A stretch of DNA of 64,000 bases, from positions 1-64,000 of the forward strand of contig JAZAYU010001045.1 in the NCBI GenBank assembly GCA_038501625.1, read 5' to 3'. Of this stretch, positions 26,801 to 35,334 are shown piece after piece (position 1 is the stretch's first letter; each line of letters begins with the position of its first letter). The stretch is from Corbicula japonica. Taxonomy: Eukaryota; Mollusca; Bivalvia; Venerida; Cyrenidae. Made by a program: the position numbers and the translations under genes. The notes beneath the pieces are model-generated. The model saw only the letters and a list, made by a program, of their open reading frames with translations, did no database searches and was not told where the DNA came from.

Positions 26801-29800
26801 ATAACAGTGCAAATGGCTCGGGGGACATTGAGCTGTTTATTGAATATGAAGCCATCCCGACAAAGATTAAAGGCATACCGGCAGATCAATCGTCCCATAT
26901 AAGTTTGTTAAGAAATAAAGGCATACCTGTGTCATAATGTCCTGGGGAAGGCCCTGAATTGAATAATGTATTTTTGAAAATTTAAGTTGATGACAATGGA
27001 ACTTTGAAAGTCACCGAACCCTGACAAATATGAAAATGTTTCAGGCCCGGTTTGATTAAGCTTGTTCATGGTTATTAATTGAAATGCATCTTAATCTACA
27101 CGCCGCTAAGCCTGGGGTTGAGTGCAAGTCAATACTTCAAAACGAACATTTACTGTAAAATTGTATATTTCTTTCTTAAATCTAATTATAAAATTTAATG
27201 TTGCACACTGAGTGGTACAAGTTTTAACACGCCCGTATTATTGTTAAATGCCTCTAACTGATACGTTAATCTCACTAGCCAGTTTGCTCCGAAGAAGATC
27301 GGGTGACATATTAAAATGGTGTGAAAAAACTTAATTGACATATTTAATTTGAGGAGACGTGAGGGGACAATAGTAAACTCAATGTTAATTTTTACTAAAA
27401 GGAAAATTTCAAAGCGATCGTAGCGTATCACATTCTCATTTAACATATTGTCTTCTGAATCCTAGTGAGCGATGCAATTACTTGAGCAAAATGTAAGATA
27501 AGAAGGTAAAAACACTCAATACACTAAAACTATACTGTGATTTTTTCCTATTTGTGCTCCTTTTAATGCAATATTTTCCCGCATATAGCAATGTTTTCAT
27601 ATAAATAAATTTGCCTGCATTCATCTCTGCGTATATTCTTTACGAAACGGAAGTGTGTAAATGACGTCACACCTCGTTGTTTTATCTCTCGCGAGACAAC
27701 GAGATGTCAATAATGGCCGCTCTCGTGCTACGCTCGAAAAAATGATTATCAGTGTAATTAAAAGAAAGTTTTACAATTATCGTATTCGTCGTCATCAATT
27801 GATTACGAAAATTGTATTATTCAAAAAACATTTTATCATTTAAACAAAGGTTATAATCAGCCGAACGTATTCCTTTAAATAGTGATTTTAATACCAGCAC
27901 ACTGATTCAATATAATTATCTTGTAACCGATGTCTTAAACATTTTGAGCACGATAATAACCTAATTATCTTTTTACTGGGATCTTACACTTTAAAGAACT
28001 ATACTACAAAAGTCTCCCCGTACGGTCAGTCAGTGCTGTTATCAATTATATAGCCTTTGAAGGCCGCTTAGCAAGATACATGTAATTGTGCAAATATGGA
28101 GTTAGGCTCAACCCGAGGCTAGTCGGCGTGAACAGTTATATGCACTACCATTACTACGCATGAACAGGCTCAACCAAACCGATCCTGTAATATTTTGACA
28201 TTTTTCATGTTCGGATGCTTCCTTTTTCATCTATTTACTGTATTGGTATTGTAAGAGGCTTTAAACGAACAAATGACAGAAATTAAACTTGATTCATACA
28301 CTTAAATATGAAACATAAATATTTTTTTTCAGCTTGCTACGGTAACAGTTACGGTGCCGGATGTGCGTCAAGTTGCGACTGTATCCATGCAAACGCCATT
28401 ATTGAGAGTCAGTCATGTAATCACGTGACTGGTACTTGCGAGTGTCGCTCCACGTGGAATGGATCCCGTTGCCAAACAGATGTGGATGAATGTGCCATTG
28501 GAACCAGTCAGTGTGACTCGAAACCAAACCGAGGTTGTCACAATACGATTGGCGGGTTTCAGTGTTCCTGTTTTTTGGGATATGAAGTCAGTAATGGGGA
28601 GTGTGTTCAGAGTAAGTGTTTGTATTCTGCCATGCACACTATACCACTGCAACTGAAACAAATATAATATTTTTACCTAAGGATTCGAACTTCGAAATAG
28701 TTGTTAAGGTTTTTTTTTATTTATAATCGATATTTTGCAAAAGATTCCTTTAATCTAACATAATTAAAGATATCTGAGTTGATTATCGGTCTGCTTTGCG
28801 CTGATGACTGATGTTTGTCTTTCCCTAAAGGTATGAACTGTAAGCGAACCCACTTTATAGTGCGATTTTAATGTACATTGTAATCATTTTATTTTGTCAC
28901 TTTGAGTAGTTACATCAATAAAGTATTGTCTTGTCTTCAACTCGGTATACATCATGTTTATTTCAGGTACAGTGCCAACCACTCCGGTACCAACACAACG
29001 TAAGTGAAACATTCATTGTAGGATTTAAACTGTATAAGAATCTTCAATAATATGTACCACTTATAATTTTAAAGTCTCAAAAATCTGTCTCACGATAAGT
29101 CCTGTGAACCTGGATAAAAGTTTAGAATCATAGTAAACACATTGTTTAGATTTTCTATTACACAGATCTATAGTATGTTTTGGTCTTGTTATCTTACAGC
29201 TGGTGAGATTACTGTGATGCTGTCCATCAAGTTAAATTACACCCTACCATCATCTGCTAACCTGCAAGTCCGGGCAACTTTCGACTATTATGCTGCAGAA
29301 GTGAGGCAAGGGGTAAGATTAACTAAACAGTCACTTGTTTTCAATGATTTATTGATTTTTCTTTTAAGATATCTGAATATTACCTCTCTTATATTTATTA
29401 AAACGTGGATGGATTAGGTTTGCTCAGGATCTGAATATCCGTGCTCTGATATTTACACTGAAAACATGATACAGTATATTGGAGGTTGTCAAACAGGACT
29501 ATACCTTACAACTAATGCTTATACACTATGCTCACAATCATCACAAAACTCGCGCAAAAACATGTCTTCCAAAGATTGGTTAGAAATTTATAACAACATA
29601 ATTTTGAAACATATTTATCTATCACTACAGTTGTTTTCTTTTTTCACTGGAATGCACGTGTATAACATTTACTTTTAATGTATTTTTCAGTTATTGAACT
29701 TCTTCAAAGGATTCATGGACAGCAATATTAACAACATTGTGGTTCTTACATTAATACGGTAAGATCTGATTTGCAAATGCATTGTGCCTATAAACAATTC

Positions 29801-32800
29801 ATGGATTGCTTTGTTTGTAACTTAAAGTGCAAGATCGACAGTTGGTAATTATTGGATCAACTGAAATATTTATAGCCAAGACTATTGAACTCGGATATTT
29901 GTCCGCAGAAGTTAAATTAAAACAACAAGATTGTTTCAAGACAACAGTACAAGTGCGTATCAACATGCAAAAGCAGTCTAACCCCGATGATTCTATATTT
30001 TGCATTCGTTATAATAACAAGTTATTAACAATACAATATATACAACGATATTTTTTTCTGTCGTAAACAGTGACAGCATCGACTCTAACGTAACGTTGTT
30101 GATGGCAGACAGTAACGAGGCAGCCACACAGCTAGCGAGCGCCACCTACAGTCTAGCCACAGGGGACCACGTCAACATCTTTGGAACGGTTACTACAGCT
30201 CAAGCACTTGCTGTCGGAGAGTATACTAGTATGATTACTTCACTTCTAAACTTTCTTACTTAACCATCGTTGACGTTCATTTTAAACTTTTTTCTGTTTG
30301 TATAACGGAAAAATTAGTATGGATATTGAATGAATTAAGTGGAAAATGATTTTTTTTGAGAATTTTCTCGAATTATCCTTTTAAATGATAGCACATCTCA
30401 TACTTAAGAATTGTATCTTTCATTTAGTAGAATTTTTTTCCTGGCCTCCGTGACTTCTCAAAAATACCAACGTTCGAAAAACATGAGTCACAGGTTATTA
30501 ATAGTGTCTGAAATTAATTTTAAAATAACATTGAAGGATAAACAGATGTAATTCAAATGACTTTCTATAAGATTTAAAGTGCTATATCATAACCAAAGTG
30601 TTTTTGTTACAGTTGATTTATCCAAGATAAACAAGAAGTCAGTGCTATGTTCAGCCTACTTCGCTGCACGAGGAAGATGTGTTGCGAACTACGAATGTGT
30701 CCTCGTGAACGGCGATCCCAGGTGCCAGTAAGTAACGCAATTCTCAGAGTTGCATACAACTATCGATAGGTTAAATTATCTTACCAACAACAAAGTGTCA
30801 TGTTTCGTATACATTATAACAGTTTGATTTAAAAAGTTTTCTCACAAGAACCTTTTGATGTAGTGTTATTGTGACATTGTCTGTGCCCAAGATTATAAAA
30901 CTGAGCATAGAAACCAGTCTCAAATATCAAGCATCTGATTGCGACTGGTCGCAATTTCAGCCAATCAGATGCCTAAGATTTGAGACTGGTTTTCAATCTC
31001 AGCTTTATAACCTTCAGCCTTGTTTTCCAGGCCCTTGAAGAGGTCGGACAATTTCGGGTTGGTGATAGGTCTAGGAGTTGGAATACCCCTGTTCCTCATT
31101 GCAGCGCTTGTTGTTGCCGTAATCATCATATACGCTGTGAAAACTCAACGAAAGAGGCTCTCCATTAATGAAGACATGGATGGGTAAACTATATAATGCT
31201 CTTTATACAATCTTTAGAATGATTTCGTTCCAAGCAGCGTAGCATAGAGTCATCGGGTTAACAAGTTTTTTGCTGTGCCATCTATCCGTCTGTCAAGAAG
31301 AATTGGGCAATTGACAATTATTCGAAGAGAAATAATTGATAAATGTAAAATATGTCTCATTTGTGTAATCGCATAATCGCGCGAAGTACATAACAAATGA
31401 AGATCTAACGTAATAAAGACCACAAAGACAGAAATTACTATTTAAACATTGAAGGAGGAAAGAAACGCCACAAATATTCAGCTCAAGAGTCACGTTCGTC
31501 CGTCATATTTTTTATCGTTTAACGAATAAAACATTTATGGGCAAGCAGTAGTTTTCTTAATATAAGATCATGTGTTCATAATAAACAGAGGAGTGAAGCA
31601 GTGTGCAGAATGGTCAGCTTTAACCACATATGTTTGGAGAAACGCAAATGCCGCCATCAAGATTTCAGCGCATCATACCTCGAAAATTCTTAAATGTTTA
31701 CACATTTCTGACTGTTGCAGGGGCTCTTTTAACAATGGATTCTTCCCACACGCCATGCCTACAAAAATCAATACATGGGGCCGGAATGACCCGGTGCGGT
31801 TCTACGGACCTCACACGTGGGACGACGATTCGGCGTCTACCTCGTCCGACGAGAAGCACCGTCGGTATAGAAAAGATGTTGAACCTATTCGAACCGATGA
31901 AAAATATGGTAGGTTTTTGTCTTAAATTGAATAAATATGTGTATTTCCTGTACATATACGTCTGCAAATGTCCAAGTCAAGTATTTTACTTTTAATCTTA
32001 ATTTTAAGAAGATGTAATTTATAAGTACACATGTATTAATCTTTAAGTGTGAAATAAATCATAATGTACTTTATTTTCAGCTTATGATAATGGCATGACG
32101 TCAAACTTTTCATGGGATTTCTTATACAACTACATCCAACCACACGAAAGGGTAACGTTACTTTATCACCATTCTCTAGTTTTTATCAATATATAGCGAC
32201 CTTAATGTAGATTATATTTTATCGTGTAAAAACGAACTTTGAAAGCCACCGAACTCGACAAATAGTCTTTATATTGCCGGCTTGATTTAATGGGACCTTT
32301 TCATGAGTATATTACTATCCAGGCCTCCAAGCACGGTTTGAGTCGCAACTCAATATTTACACAGATATACATATATGAATGGTGCTCAATTGCCTTCAAA
32401 AGGCGAAAGTAAAAACACCACTGATTAGGCTTTAATTATTTTACAGAGGTGATACCGGGCAAACATATAGTTTTTTTTATCAATCAGTTTGAGTTGAGCG
32501 CATGCTGCATATTTCAACAGCTACGTTTATAACAGCTGCAATTACATTTGTACTATATAATCATTGTCATATTTATTTCGTTTTCAGTATGAGATTGCAC
32601 GCCCCCAGCATGATTCAGAACCACACCCTGTGTTCACGGTAAGTGTTCCCTTGATTTCAGAATTAGCGAGTATTTATTACAAGTATGAATAATAAAAATG
32701 TTTTAAATAAGTTGTTAAGATTTAAATAGAGATATTTTCAAATGAAACCCTATTTTAATTAGAGCTATTTTCAAATTAAAAACTATTTTAAATAGAGCTA

Positions 32801-33214
32801 TTTTCAAAGTAAACACCATTCAGTACGTATTAGAATTATACTCAACAATATATTAGTGATAAGGCGACTTTTTTGTTACTTTACAGCAATAAATGAAGAT
32901 CTCTCCAACAGAGGTATTTTTACAGAGGTATGTTTGATTATCAAGTTGTACATCTGTTTGTATGTAGTTCAAGTGATTGGAAGAAACAATAATAAAGTTT
33001 GTAAGGTGGTCAAAACAATGGCATTAAATGACTTAAACATCTTATTAAGATGCACGATACGATATTTGAAACAATCGCCTTGTTAAAAAATTAAGATGCA
33101 TTAAAACACTGGTAAAGATTAAACTTTTTACGATAATACTTTAAATTTACTAAATAATGTGGTTTTGCAGACATAAATAATTGATTATTCTCCTTCTTTC
33201 AGCATATCTTTTGA
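1..33214 (+). CDS. MUC4-like transmembrane mucin gene (5' partial, 40 exons)
   Basis: Large single-pass surface mucin, probably forming a glycosylated, adhesive or barrier layer (inferred from architecture). Exons: 1-6071, 6667-6794, 7069-7383, 8579-8774, 9202-9467, 9702-9915, 10200-10583, 10787-10984, 11382-11630, 12229-12463, 14422-14594, 15083-15250, 15494-15613, 16420-16545, 16864-16995, 17639-17755, 18272-18523, 18993-19121, 19314-19565, 20160-20294, 20604-20855, 21330-21449, 21997-22119, 22478-22609, 22858-22983, 23260-23523, 24256-24516, 25016-25132, 25394-25648, 28333-28611, 28967-28999, 29200-29312, 29691-29758, 30071-30228, 30613-30727, 31031-31183, 31721-31908, 32081-32151, 32588-32638, 33203-33214. 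Each internal junction has AG/GT and matching phase, and the total is a whole number of codons. Order: mucin repeats, NIDO, AMOP, VWD, EGFs, SEA-like, TM, tail. MUC4 has the same core but far fewer EGF modules. The start and signal peptide lie left of the window. Introns not listed separately are AT-rich with nothing recognised. The last exon is the least certain. Confidence 0.85.
2101..2240 (+). other. two +1 frameshifts in the mucin repeat
   Basis: Against neighbouring units, the stretch near 2108-2112 reads GCGACAAACAACATC where GCGACAACCACATC is expected, one base longer. A second extra C lies in ACAACCTACAAG near 2231. The mucin reading frame is frame 3 up to about 2110, frame 1 to about 2230 and frame 2 from there to the exon end. 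Read literally, frame 3 stops at 2139-2141. The net shift is +2 and no compensating change is seen. Either the assembly has indel errors in a difficult repeat, or this allele is truncated. Both flanks remain fully open and typical, which favours error or a very recent lesion. Confidence 0.8.
5585..6016 (+). repeat. 12-residue (36-bp) PTS repeat, 12 units
   Basis: The second mucin tract of exon 1. The unit is [12 protein letters not shown], with V/E/M/L variation before the prolines and occasional Lys in place of the first Thr. The twelve units are contiguous and end in a short [15 protein letters not shown] tail. A Pro-rich spacer follows the 23-residue array and leads to the NIDO domain. The exon ends at 6071 (ACAG/GTCTCC). 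Reading through gives a stop at 6179-6181, so a short read-through form is possible but not indicated. Confidence 0.92.
6667..8774 (+). CDS. mucin gene exons 2-4: NIDO domain
   Basis: Exons 6667-6794, 7069-7383 and 8579-8774 encode about 213 residues. They open with [19 protein letters not shown], continue with SNGIICF and [20 protein letters not shown], and end with [19 protein letters not shown]. This is the nidogen-type extracellular (NIDO) pattern: a YG...GD start, an S-NG-I-F strand, AP-F-AD and a G-V-Y/W-H strand. In MUC4, nidogen and alpha-tectorin the domain is extracellular and of poorly defined binding role. The 7384-8578 intron (1.2 kb) is AT-rich with nothing identified. Confidence 0.85.
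8781..8869. repeat. (TTA)n microsatellite beside a splice donor
   Basis: About 29 near-perfect TTA triplets, with one TAACTA interruption near the end. It starts six bases after the exon 4 boundary at 8774 (GTAAGCG then TTATTA). It creates poly-Tyr and poly-Asn frames that are not genes. Confidence 0.97.
9202..9915 (+). CDS. mucin gene exons 5-6: AMOP domain
   Basis: Exons 9202-9467 and 9702-9915 encode about 160 residues rich in Cys, including [18 protein letters not shown] and [16 protein letters not shown]. The W/C-rich segment, the C-P-C-x pair and the late CC...C...C cluster just before the VWD domain match the AMOP (adhesion-associated) domain of MUC4 and ISM/SUSD2-type proteins. It directly follows NIDO, the family order. 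The 9468-9701 intron has nothing recognised. Confidence 0.78.
10200..11630 (+). CDS. mucin gene exons 7-9: VWD domain
   Basis: Exons 10200-10583, 10787-10984 and 11382-11630. The opening [19 protein letters not shown] is the classic von Willebrand factor type D start, followed by [11 protein letters not shown]. Later come [17 protein letters not shown], which contains the calcium-binding G-L-x-G-x-x-N-x-D-like loop, and a closing [17 protein letters not shown]. The arrangement, with few Cys in the first half, is that of MUC4 and SUSD2 VWDs rather than gel-forming mucins. An Ala-rich stretch ([20 protein letters not shown]) ends exon 9. No GDPH autoproteolytic site is evident as such, but the motif GDPH itself is present at the domain start; MUC4-type proteins are known to be cleaved there. 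Confidence 0.88.
12108..12186 (-). repeat. tRNA-derived SINE-like head
   Basis: On the minus strand the sequence has a tRNA A box, TGGCACAGTGG (12165-12175), and a B box, GGTTCGTGTCC (12123-12133), 31 bases apart, which is the normal tRNA spacing. The acceptor stem and the anticodon stem do not fold well, so this looks like a tRNA pseudogene or the head of a SINE in intron 9. Its 3' body would run left towards the C-tract at about 12032-12046. The tail was not delimited. Confidence 0.5.
12229..15250 (+). CDS. mucin gene exons 10-12: linker and first EGF-like modules
   Basis: Exon 10 (12229-12463) encodes about 78 Cys-free residues (starting [18 protein letters not shown]), probably a beta-rich linker as in other VWD-containing mucins. 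Exon 11 (14422-14594) begins the Cys-rich region with [12 protein letters not shown] and CVCEPYWTG, an EGF half-module. Exon 12 (15083-15250) adds [17 protein letters not shown] and [16 protein letters not shown]. The 1,958-base intron 12464-14421 is largely filled by the Helentron-like element; 13974-14421 has nothing recognised. Confidence 0.8.
12641..13973 (+). mobile_element. Helentron/pearl-like non-autonomous element
   Basis: The left end ATGTCTCTCCCCCC (12641) is matched in inverted form by GGGGGGAGACAT near the right end (13939-13948). The right end has a short hairpin, GTTTTTTCACAAAAAAC (13951-13967), followed by ATCTAG ending at 13973. A 3' hairpin just before CTAG/CTRR, insertion between T and T and no target duplication are Helitron/Helentron hallmarks. 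The body is a tandem array, as in bivalve pearl elements. No ORF is present. The element lies in intron 10. Family assignment is inference. Confidence 0.55.
12737..13945 (+). repeat. ~145-bp tandem repeat with AGGTCA clusters, 8 units
   Basis: Units repeat GTTTCCGCTCAATAACTCGA, a CCCAGAGCATTCAAACTTCA block, a TAGCCCTTATTGAGTAGAAG block and a TAGGTCAAAGGTCAAGGTCA block. Starts at 12737, 12881, 13025, 13170 and 13316 show periods of 144-146 bp. Later units (13380-13945) carry internal deletions and rearrangements. Eight AGGTCA clusters are seen, near 12839, 12983, 13127, 13273, 13480, 13626, 13757 and 13900. Confidence 0.9.
15494..17755 (+). CDS. mucin gene exons 13-16: EGF modules
   Basis: Exons 15494-15613, 16420-16545, 16864-16995 and 17639-17755. 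Each encodes one EGF module of 39-44 residues in phase 1-1. Exons 13, 14 and 16 are calcium-binding type (DINEC or NVNEC start, C-x-N-T-x-G-S-Y/F core, C-x-C-x-x-G-Y end). Exon 15 ([13 protein letters not shown]) lacks the DxNEC start. Intron 15614-16419 has a 12-bp hairpin around 16319-16354 and nothing else recognised; intron 16996-17638 has nothing. Confidence 0.88.
18272..20294 (+). CDS. mucin gene exons 17-20: EGF modules
   Basis: Exons 18272-18523 (two modules), 18993-19121, 19314-19565 (two modules) and 20160-20294. Exon 17 pairs a MEGF/laminin-like EGF ([26 protein letters not shown]) with a calcium-binding EGF. Exon 19 pairs a calcium-binding EGF ([12 protein letters not shown]) with a second EGF starting [13 protein letters not shown]. 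All boundaries are phase 1. Introns 18524-18992 and 19566-20159 show no identified element. Confidence 0.88.
20604..22983 (+). CDS. mucin gene exons 21-25: EGF modules
   Basis: Exons 20604-20855 (two modules), 21330-21449, 21997-22119, 22478-22609 and 22858-22983. Exon 21 repeats the exon 17 plan: [26 protein letters not shown], then a calcium-binding EGF. Exons 22, 23 and 25 start DVNEC, DIDEC and DIKEC. Exon 24 ([15 protein letters not shown]) lacks the calcium-binding start. All are phase 1-1. Introns 20856-21329 and 21450-21996 are AT-rich. Confidence 0.88.
23260..25648 (+). CDS. mucin gene exons 26-29: EGF modules
   Basis: Exons 23260-23523, 24256-24516, 25016-25132 and 25394-25648. Exons 26, 27 and 29 each encode the same two-module unit (Y/W-G-x-x-C-x-x-x-C-x-C ... 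C-x-C-x-x-G-W-x-G-x-x-C ... D-V/I-N-E-C) at 264, 261 and 255 bases. Exon 28 is a single module ([12 protein letters not shown]). Introns 23524-24255 and 24517-25015 show nothing recognised. Confidence 0.88.
25754..27874. mobile_element. 2.1-kb TTAA-flanked inverted-repeat element
   Basis: It fills most of intron 29. A 17-base inverted repeat (AGGAATACGTTTGGCTG at 25754; its complement with one mismatch at 27858-27874) is flanked on both sides by TTAA (25750-25753 and 27875-27878). Inside is a perfect 24-base inverted pair, 25949-25972 and 27646-27669, containing TGACGTCA. No coding frame for a transposase is seen, so it is non-autonomous. TTAA duplications are typical of piggyBac and Sola3 elements, but the ends do not start CCC, so the family is open. 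A family A repeat sits inside at about 26995-27150. Confidence 0.75.
28030..28235 (-). repeat. dispersed repeat family A copy
   Basis: Minus-orientation copy of a roughly 150-200 bp repeat found at least seven times in the window. Recognisable pieces are CAGGCTCAACCAAACCGATC and the weaker TTCATGTTCGGATGCTTCC. Other copies: about 26995-27150, 32232-32365, 36540-36720, 57610-57750, 58080-58275 and 63380-63505. No ORF. No clear target duplication or tRNA-like head was found. Confidence 0.7.
28333..28999 (+). CDS. mucin gene exons 30-31: last EGF pair and linker
   Basis: Exon 30 (28333-28611) repeats the two-EGF plan with [35 protein letters not shown] and [14 protein letters not shown]. Exon 31 (28967-28999) is a 33-base microexon encoding [11 protein letters not shown], a short Thr/Pro spacer between the EGF stalk and the membrane-proximal region. 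Both are phase 1-1. Confidence 0.82.
29200..30727 (+). CDS. mucin gene exons 32-35: SEA-like juxtamembrane region
   Basis: Exons 29200-29312, 29691-29758, 30071-30228 and 30613-30727 encode about 150 residues. The alternation of strands and helices ([53 protein letters not shown]) resembles a SEA domain, which in membrane mucins self-cleaves at G-S-V-V-V. Here the corresponding position would be DSIDS, so cleavage is doubtful. Exon 35 ends in a Cys-rich EGF-like remnant ([24 protein letters not shown]). Exon phases become mixed here, unlike the EGF block. The SEA call is inference. Confidence 0.65.
30891..31012. repeat. foldback (hairpin) element before the TM exon
   Basis: Two inverted arms of about 50 bases, 30891-30941 and 30962-31012, share AAACCAGTCTCAAAT and GCATCTGATTG with few mismatches around a ~20-base loop. 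It ends 18 bases before exon 36, next to its pyrimidine tract. This is a typical foldback MITE; the family was not identified. Confidence 0.85.
31031..33214 (+). CDS. mucin gene exons 36-40: transmembrane helix and tail
   Basis: Exon 36 (31031-31183) encodes a hydrophobic helix, [20 protein letters not shown] running on into VAVIIIYAV, followed by the stop-transfer KTQRKR. The tail is in exons 31721-31908, 32081-32151, 32588-32638 and 33203-33214. It contains an acidic/Ser run ([13 protein letters not shown]), basic HRRYRKD and several tyrosines, one in YNYI, a YxxPhi-type sorting motif. The last exon adds only HIF and a stop. An alternative acceptor at 32885-32886 would end the protein after one residue, so the very end is uncertain. 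Confidence 0.75.
32232..32365 (+). repeat. dispersed repeat family A copy
   Basis: Diverged copy in the intron between exons 38 and 39. It begins GAACTTTGAAAGCCACCGAA and ends in CAACTCAATATTTACAC, matching the better preserved copy at 36540-36720. Confidence 0.75.
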
Positions 33215-34020
33215 AAGACTGCTGTTTTATGTAAAAAGGCCCATAGCCTTATTATCCACGTGATCGTCCGAATGATCTTCCTCTACAGATGACAAGTTCA
33301 ATTCAGATCTAACCGGATACATTTTGCCAGAATTTCTGTGACAGTCGCATTTGGGGCATGTCAAAGGAACATATGCTTTGGGTCATATTTTTCGACATTT
33401 TTAGTTGTTACTTTATTTGTTAAGAACTTACAATTATCTTTTATATGCTCATAATTTACTGAAGACTTTGTTACACATTTTGACATTATTGTGTTATTTT
33501 AACCGCGAAGTGCATAAAAAGCAATGTCATCTGCTCAACTTATGACGTCTTTTCATGAATTTACGTCAATTCTCCGAATGTACATTTTCCCGTGAAGCGC
33601 CCCATTCAAGTTTGTTTATGTGAAGTCTGAATAAAAAAGTAGCCATGACACATGTTATAGACTTCCTGATGTGCTTTAAGTATTCCTTTGATTCAAGAAA
33701 ACATGACAGTATGTGTGCCAATTTTCATAATGCTCATTTTTGGTTCATTTCGTCATTGTATTTTGATGATGTATGCATTACAATTATTTAGTTAACGAAT
33801 GCTTTTACATAAAAGCAAATTTAAGTGCACTTACTAATAATACGACAGCGACTTGTATTGATAATACTATAAACAGATGGTCGTTCATGTGTTCACTTTA
33901 TCTAATTTCACCGTGCACATTTTTAAGTTGAACGGTGCTACATGTATTAATAAAACGGCAAATAATTCATTTGACAGAAGCCACGCCAGTCTGTCATAAG
34001 CAGCAGGTTGCTGAGTATAA
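33215..34020 (+). other. probable 3' UTR of the mucin gene
   Basis: No coding potential follows the stop. A candidate poly(A) signal AATAAA lies at 33630-33635. Other AATAAA hexamers occur further on (for example around 33950 and 34585), so the true cleavage site cannot be chosen from sequence alone. Confidence 0.45.
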
Positions 34021-34312
34021 ATGGTTTACATAGAGTGAACCAAGGTTTATGGTTGTGATATAATGGTTTACTAAAAATGAATTATCCTATCATGTTTTGA
34101 CTAGTAGTTTTGTTGTTAAAAGATGGTTTATGATGTGATTTATTGGTTTACCTAAAGTGAATCCATGTTAAAGATTGTGATTTGTTGCTTTACAAAAGCG
34201 AACCAACGTTTATTACGGTGATATAATGGTTTACTTCTTTACTGTAATATTAAATGGTTCACACGAAGTGAACCATGGTTTATGACTGTTACTTATTGTT
34301 TTACAGCACACA
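34021..34312. repeat. degenerate ~42-bp tandem repeat
   Basis: About seven diverged units of the form TGGTTTACATAGAGTGAACC followed by a GGTTTATGGTTGTGATATA block, starting near 34021, 34063, 34121, 34143, 34185, 34225, 34253 and 34297. It lies downstream of the mucin gene or in a long 3' UTR. No coding frame. Confidence 0.75.
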
Positions 34313-35334
34313 GTACATACATGCACCAAGATTCATGAATCTGATTAAATGATTTACATGGATGCACAATATTTAATGATTTTATGAAACAATTTGCCTA
34401 TTGTTATTTGTGATATTTTAAAGGAATCTTGCAAGATATCCAACTTTCGTTTTTTATAAGATGAAATTTTTAAGAGAGGGGTTATCGTTTGTTAATTAAT
34501 GTAATGTGTGTGGTCAACATGACAGACTGCCTACAGTGTAACGAATGCAATGTATATGCATGTCGTCCTTTCTGTTTGAGGTTAATAAATATTACAATGC
34601 GAATGAATGAATACAGAGATTGAATGATTTTATTTGCCACAATAAATAAACCTTTTTTTTGCAGATTAAATTATTTTAGAATATATTTTACTATTTTGCT
34701 ATTTTTTGATGTAAATATATAGTTTTTATGATGTTTGTACATAATTATAACTGTTACATTTGTTTAATACTCAAATCCAAATGTTTCTTACCATATCAAA
34801 ACATTTATTATATATATGTTAAGAAAATATTTTAAAGACATTAAAGCATGATACATTTGTTGTGTGATTTATTATTAATTGCAATTTACCGATATATAAA
34901 AAGCCAACAGGGGGAATAACTAGATCAAGACTTGGTGCAAGATAGAACAACGGATGGTGTATGTTCACCAGATTTATCTTAACGCGACTGATGGAATCTG
35001 TCGAGCATAATTATAAGCACGTTGGTTAGTTCATTGACTGACCGACTATTCCTTGAATTGGTAGATTCCATGTCCTGTGGTGTTTCAAGCAATGCGATAG
35101 AAACGTATGGATCCAATAAGGTGTCGGAAAACATTGACTGTGCAAGCCAGCTGACAAAAAATAATGATGGTGCTATCCATGTGAGCATTAATGTCTATGC
35201 CAACGCTTGAAACTTGGTGAAAAAGAACACAAACGGTTTTTTTCAGGAGGTCGCTCAAAAATATCCCCGTTTTCGAAAAAAAGCCAATTTTACTATATCC
35301 TAAGTAAGTAAAGATAACGAAGTAAAAAGTATAA
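34313..35334. other. AT-rich non-coding stretch
   Basis: No gene, RNA or repeat structure recognised. Short ORFs on both strands (about 60-70 residues near 34979-35210) have no family resemblance. Confidence 0.5.

Noticed and set aside
31630..31995. 121-residue plus ORF and 89-residue minus ORF over exon 37
   Set aside because: They overlap the tail exon in other frames. The phase-matched frame gives a plausible cytoplasmic tail.
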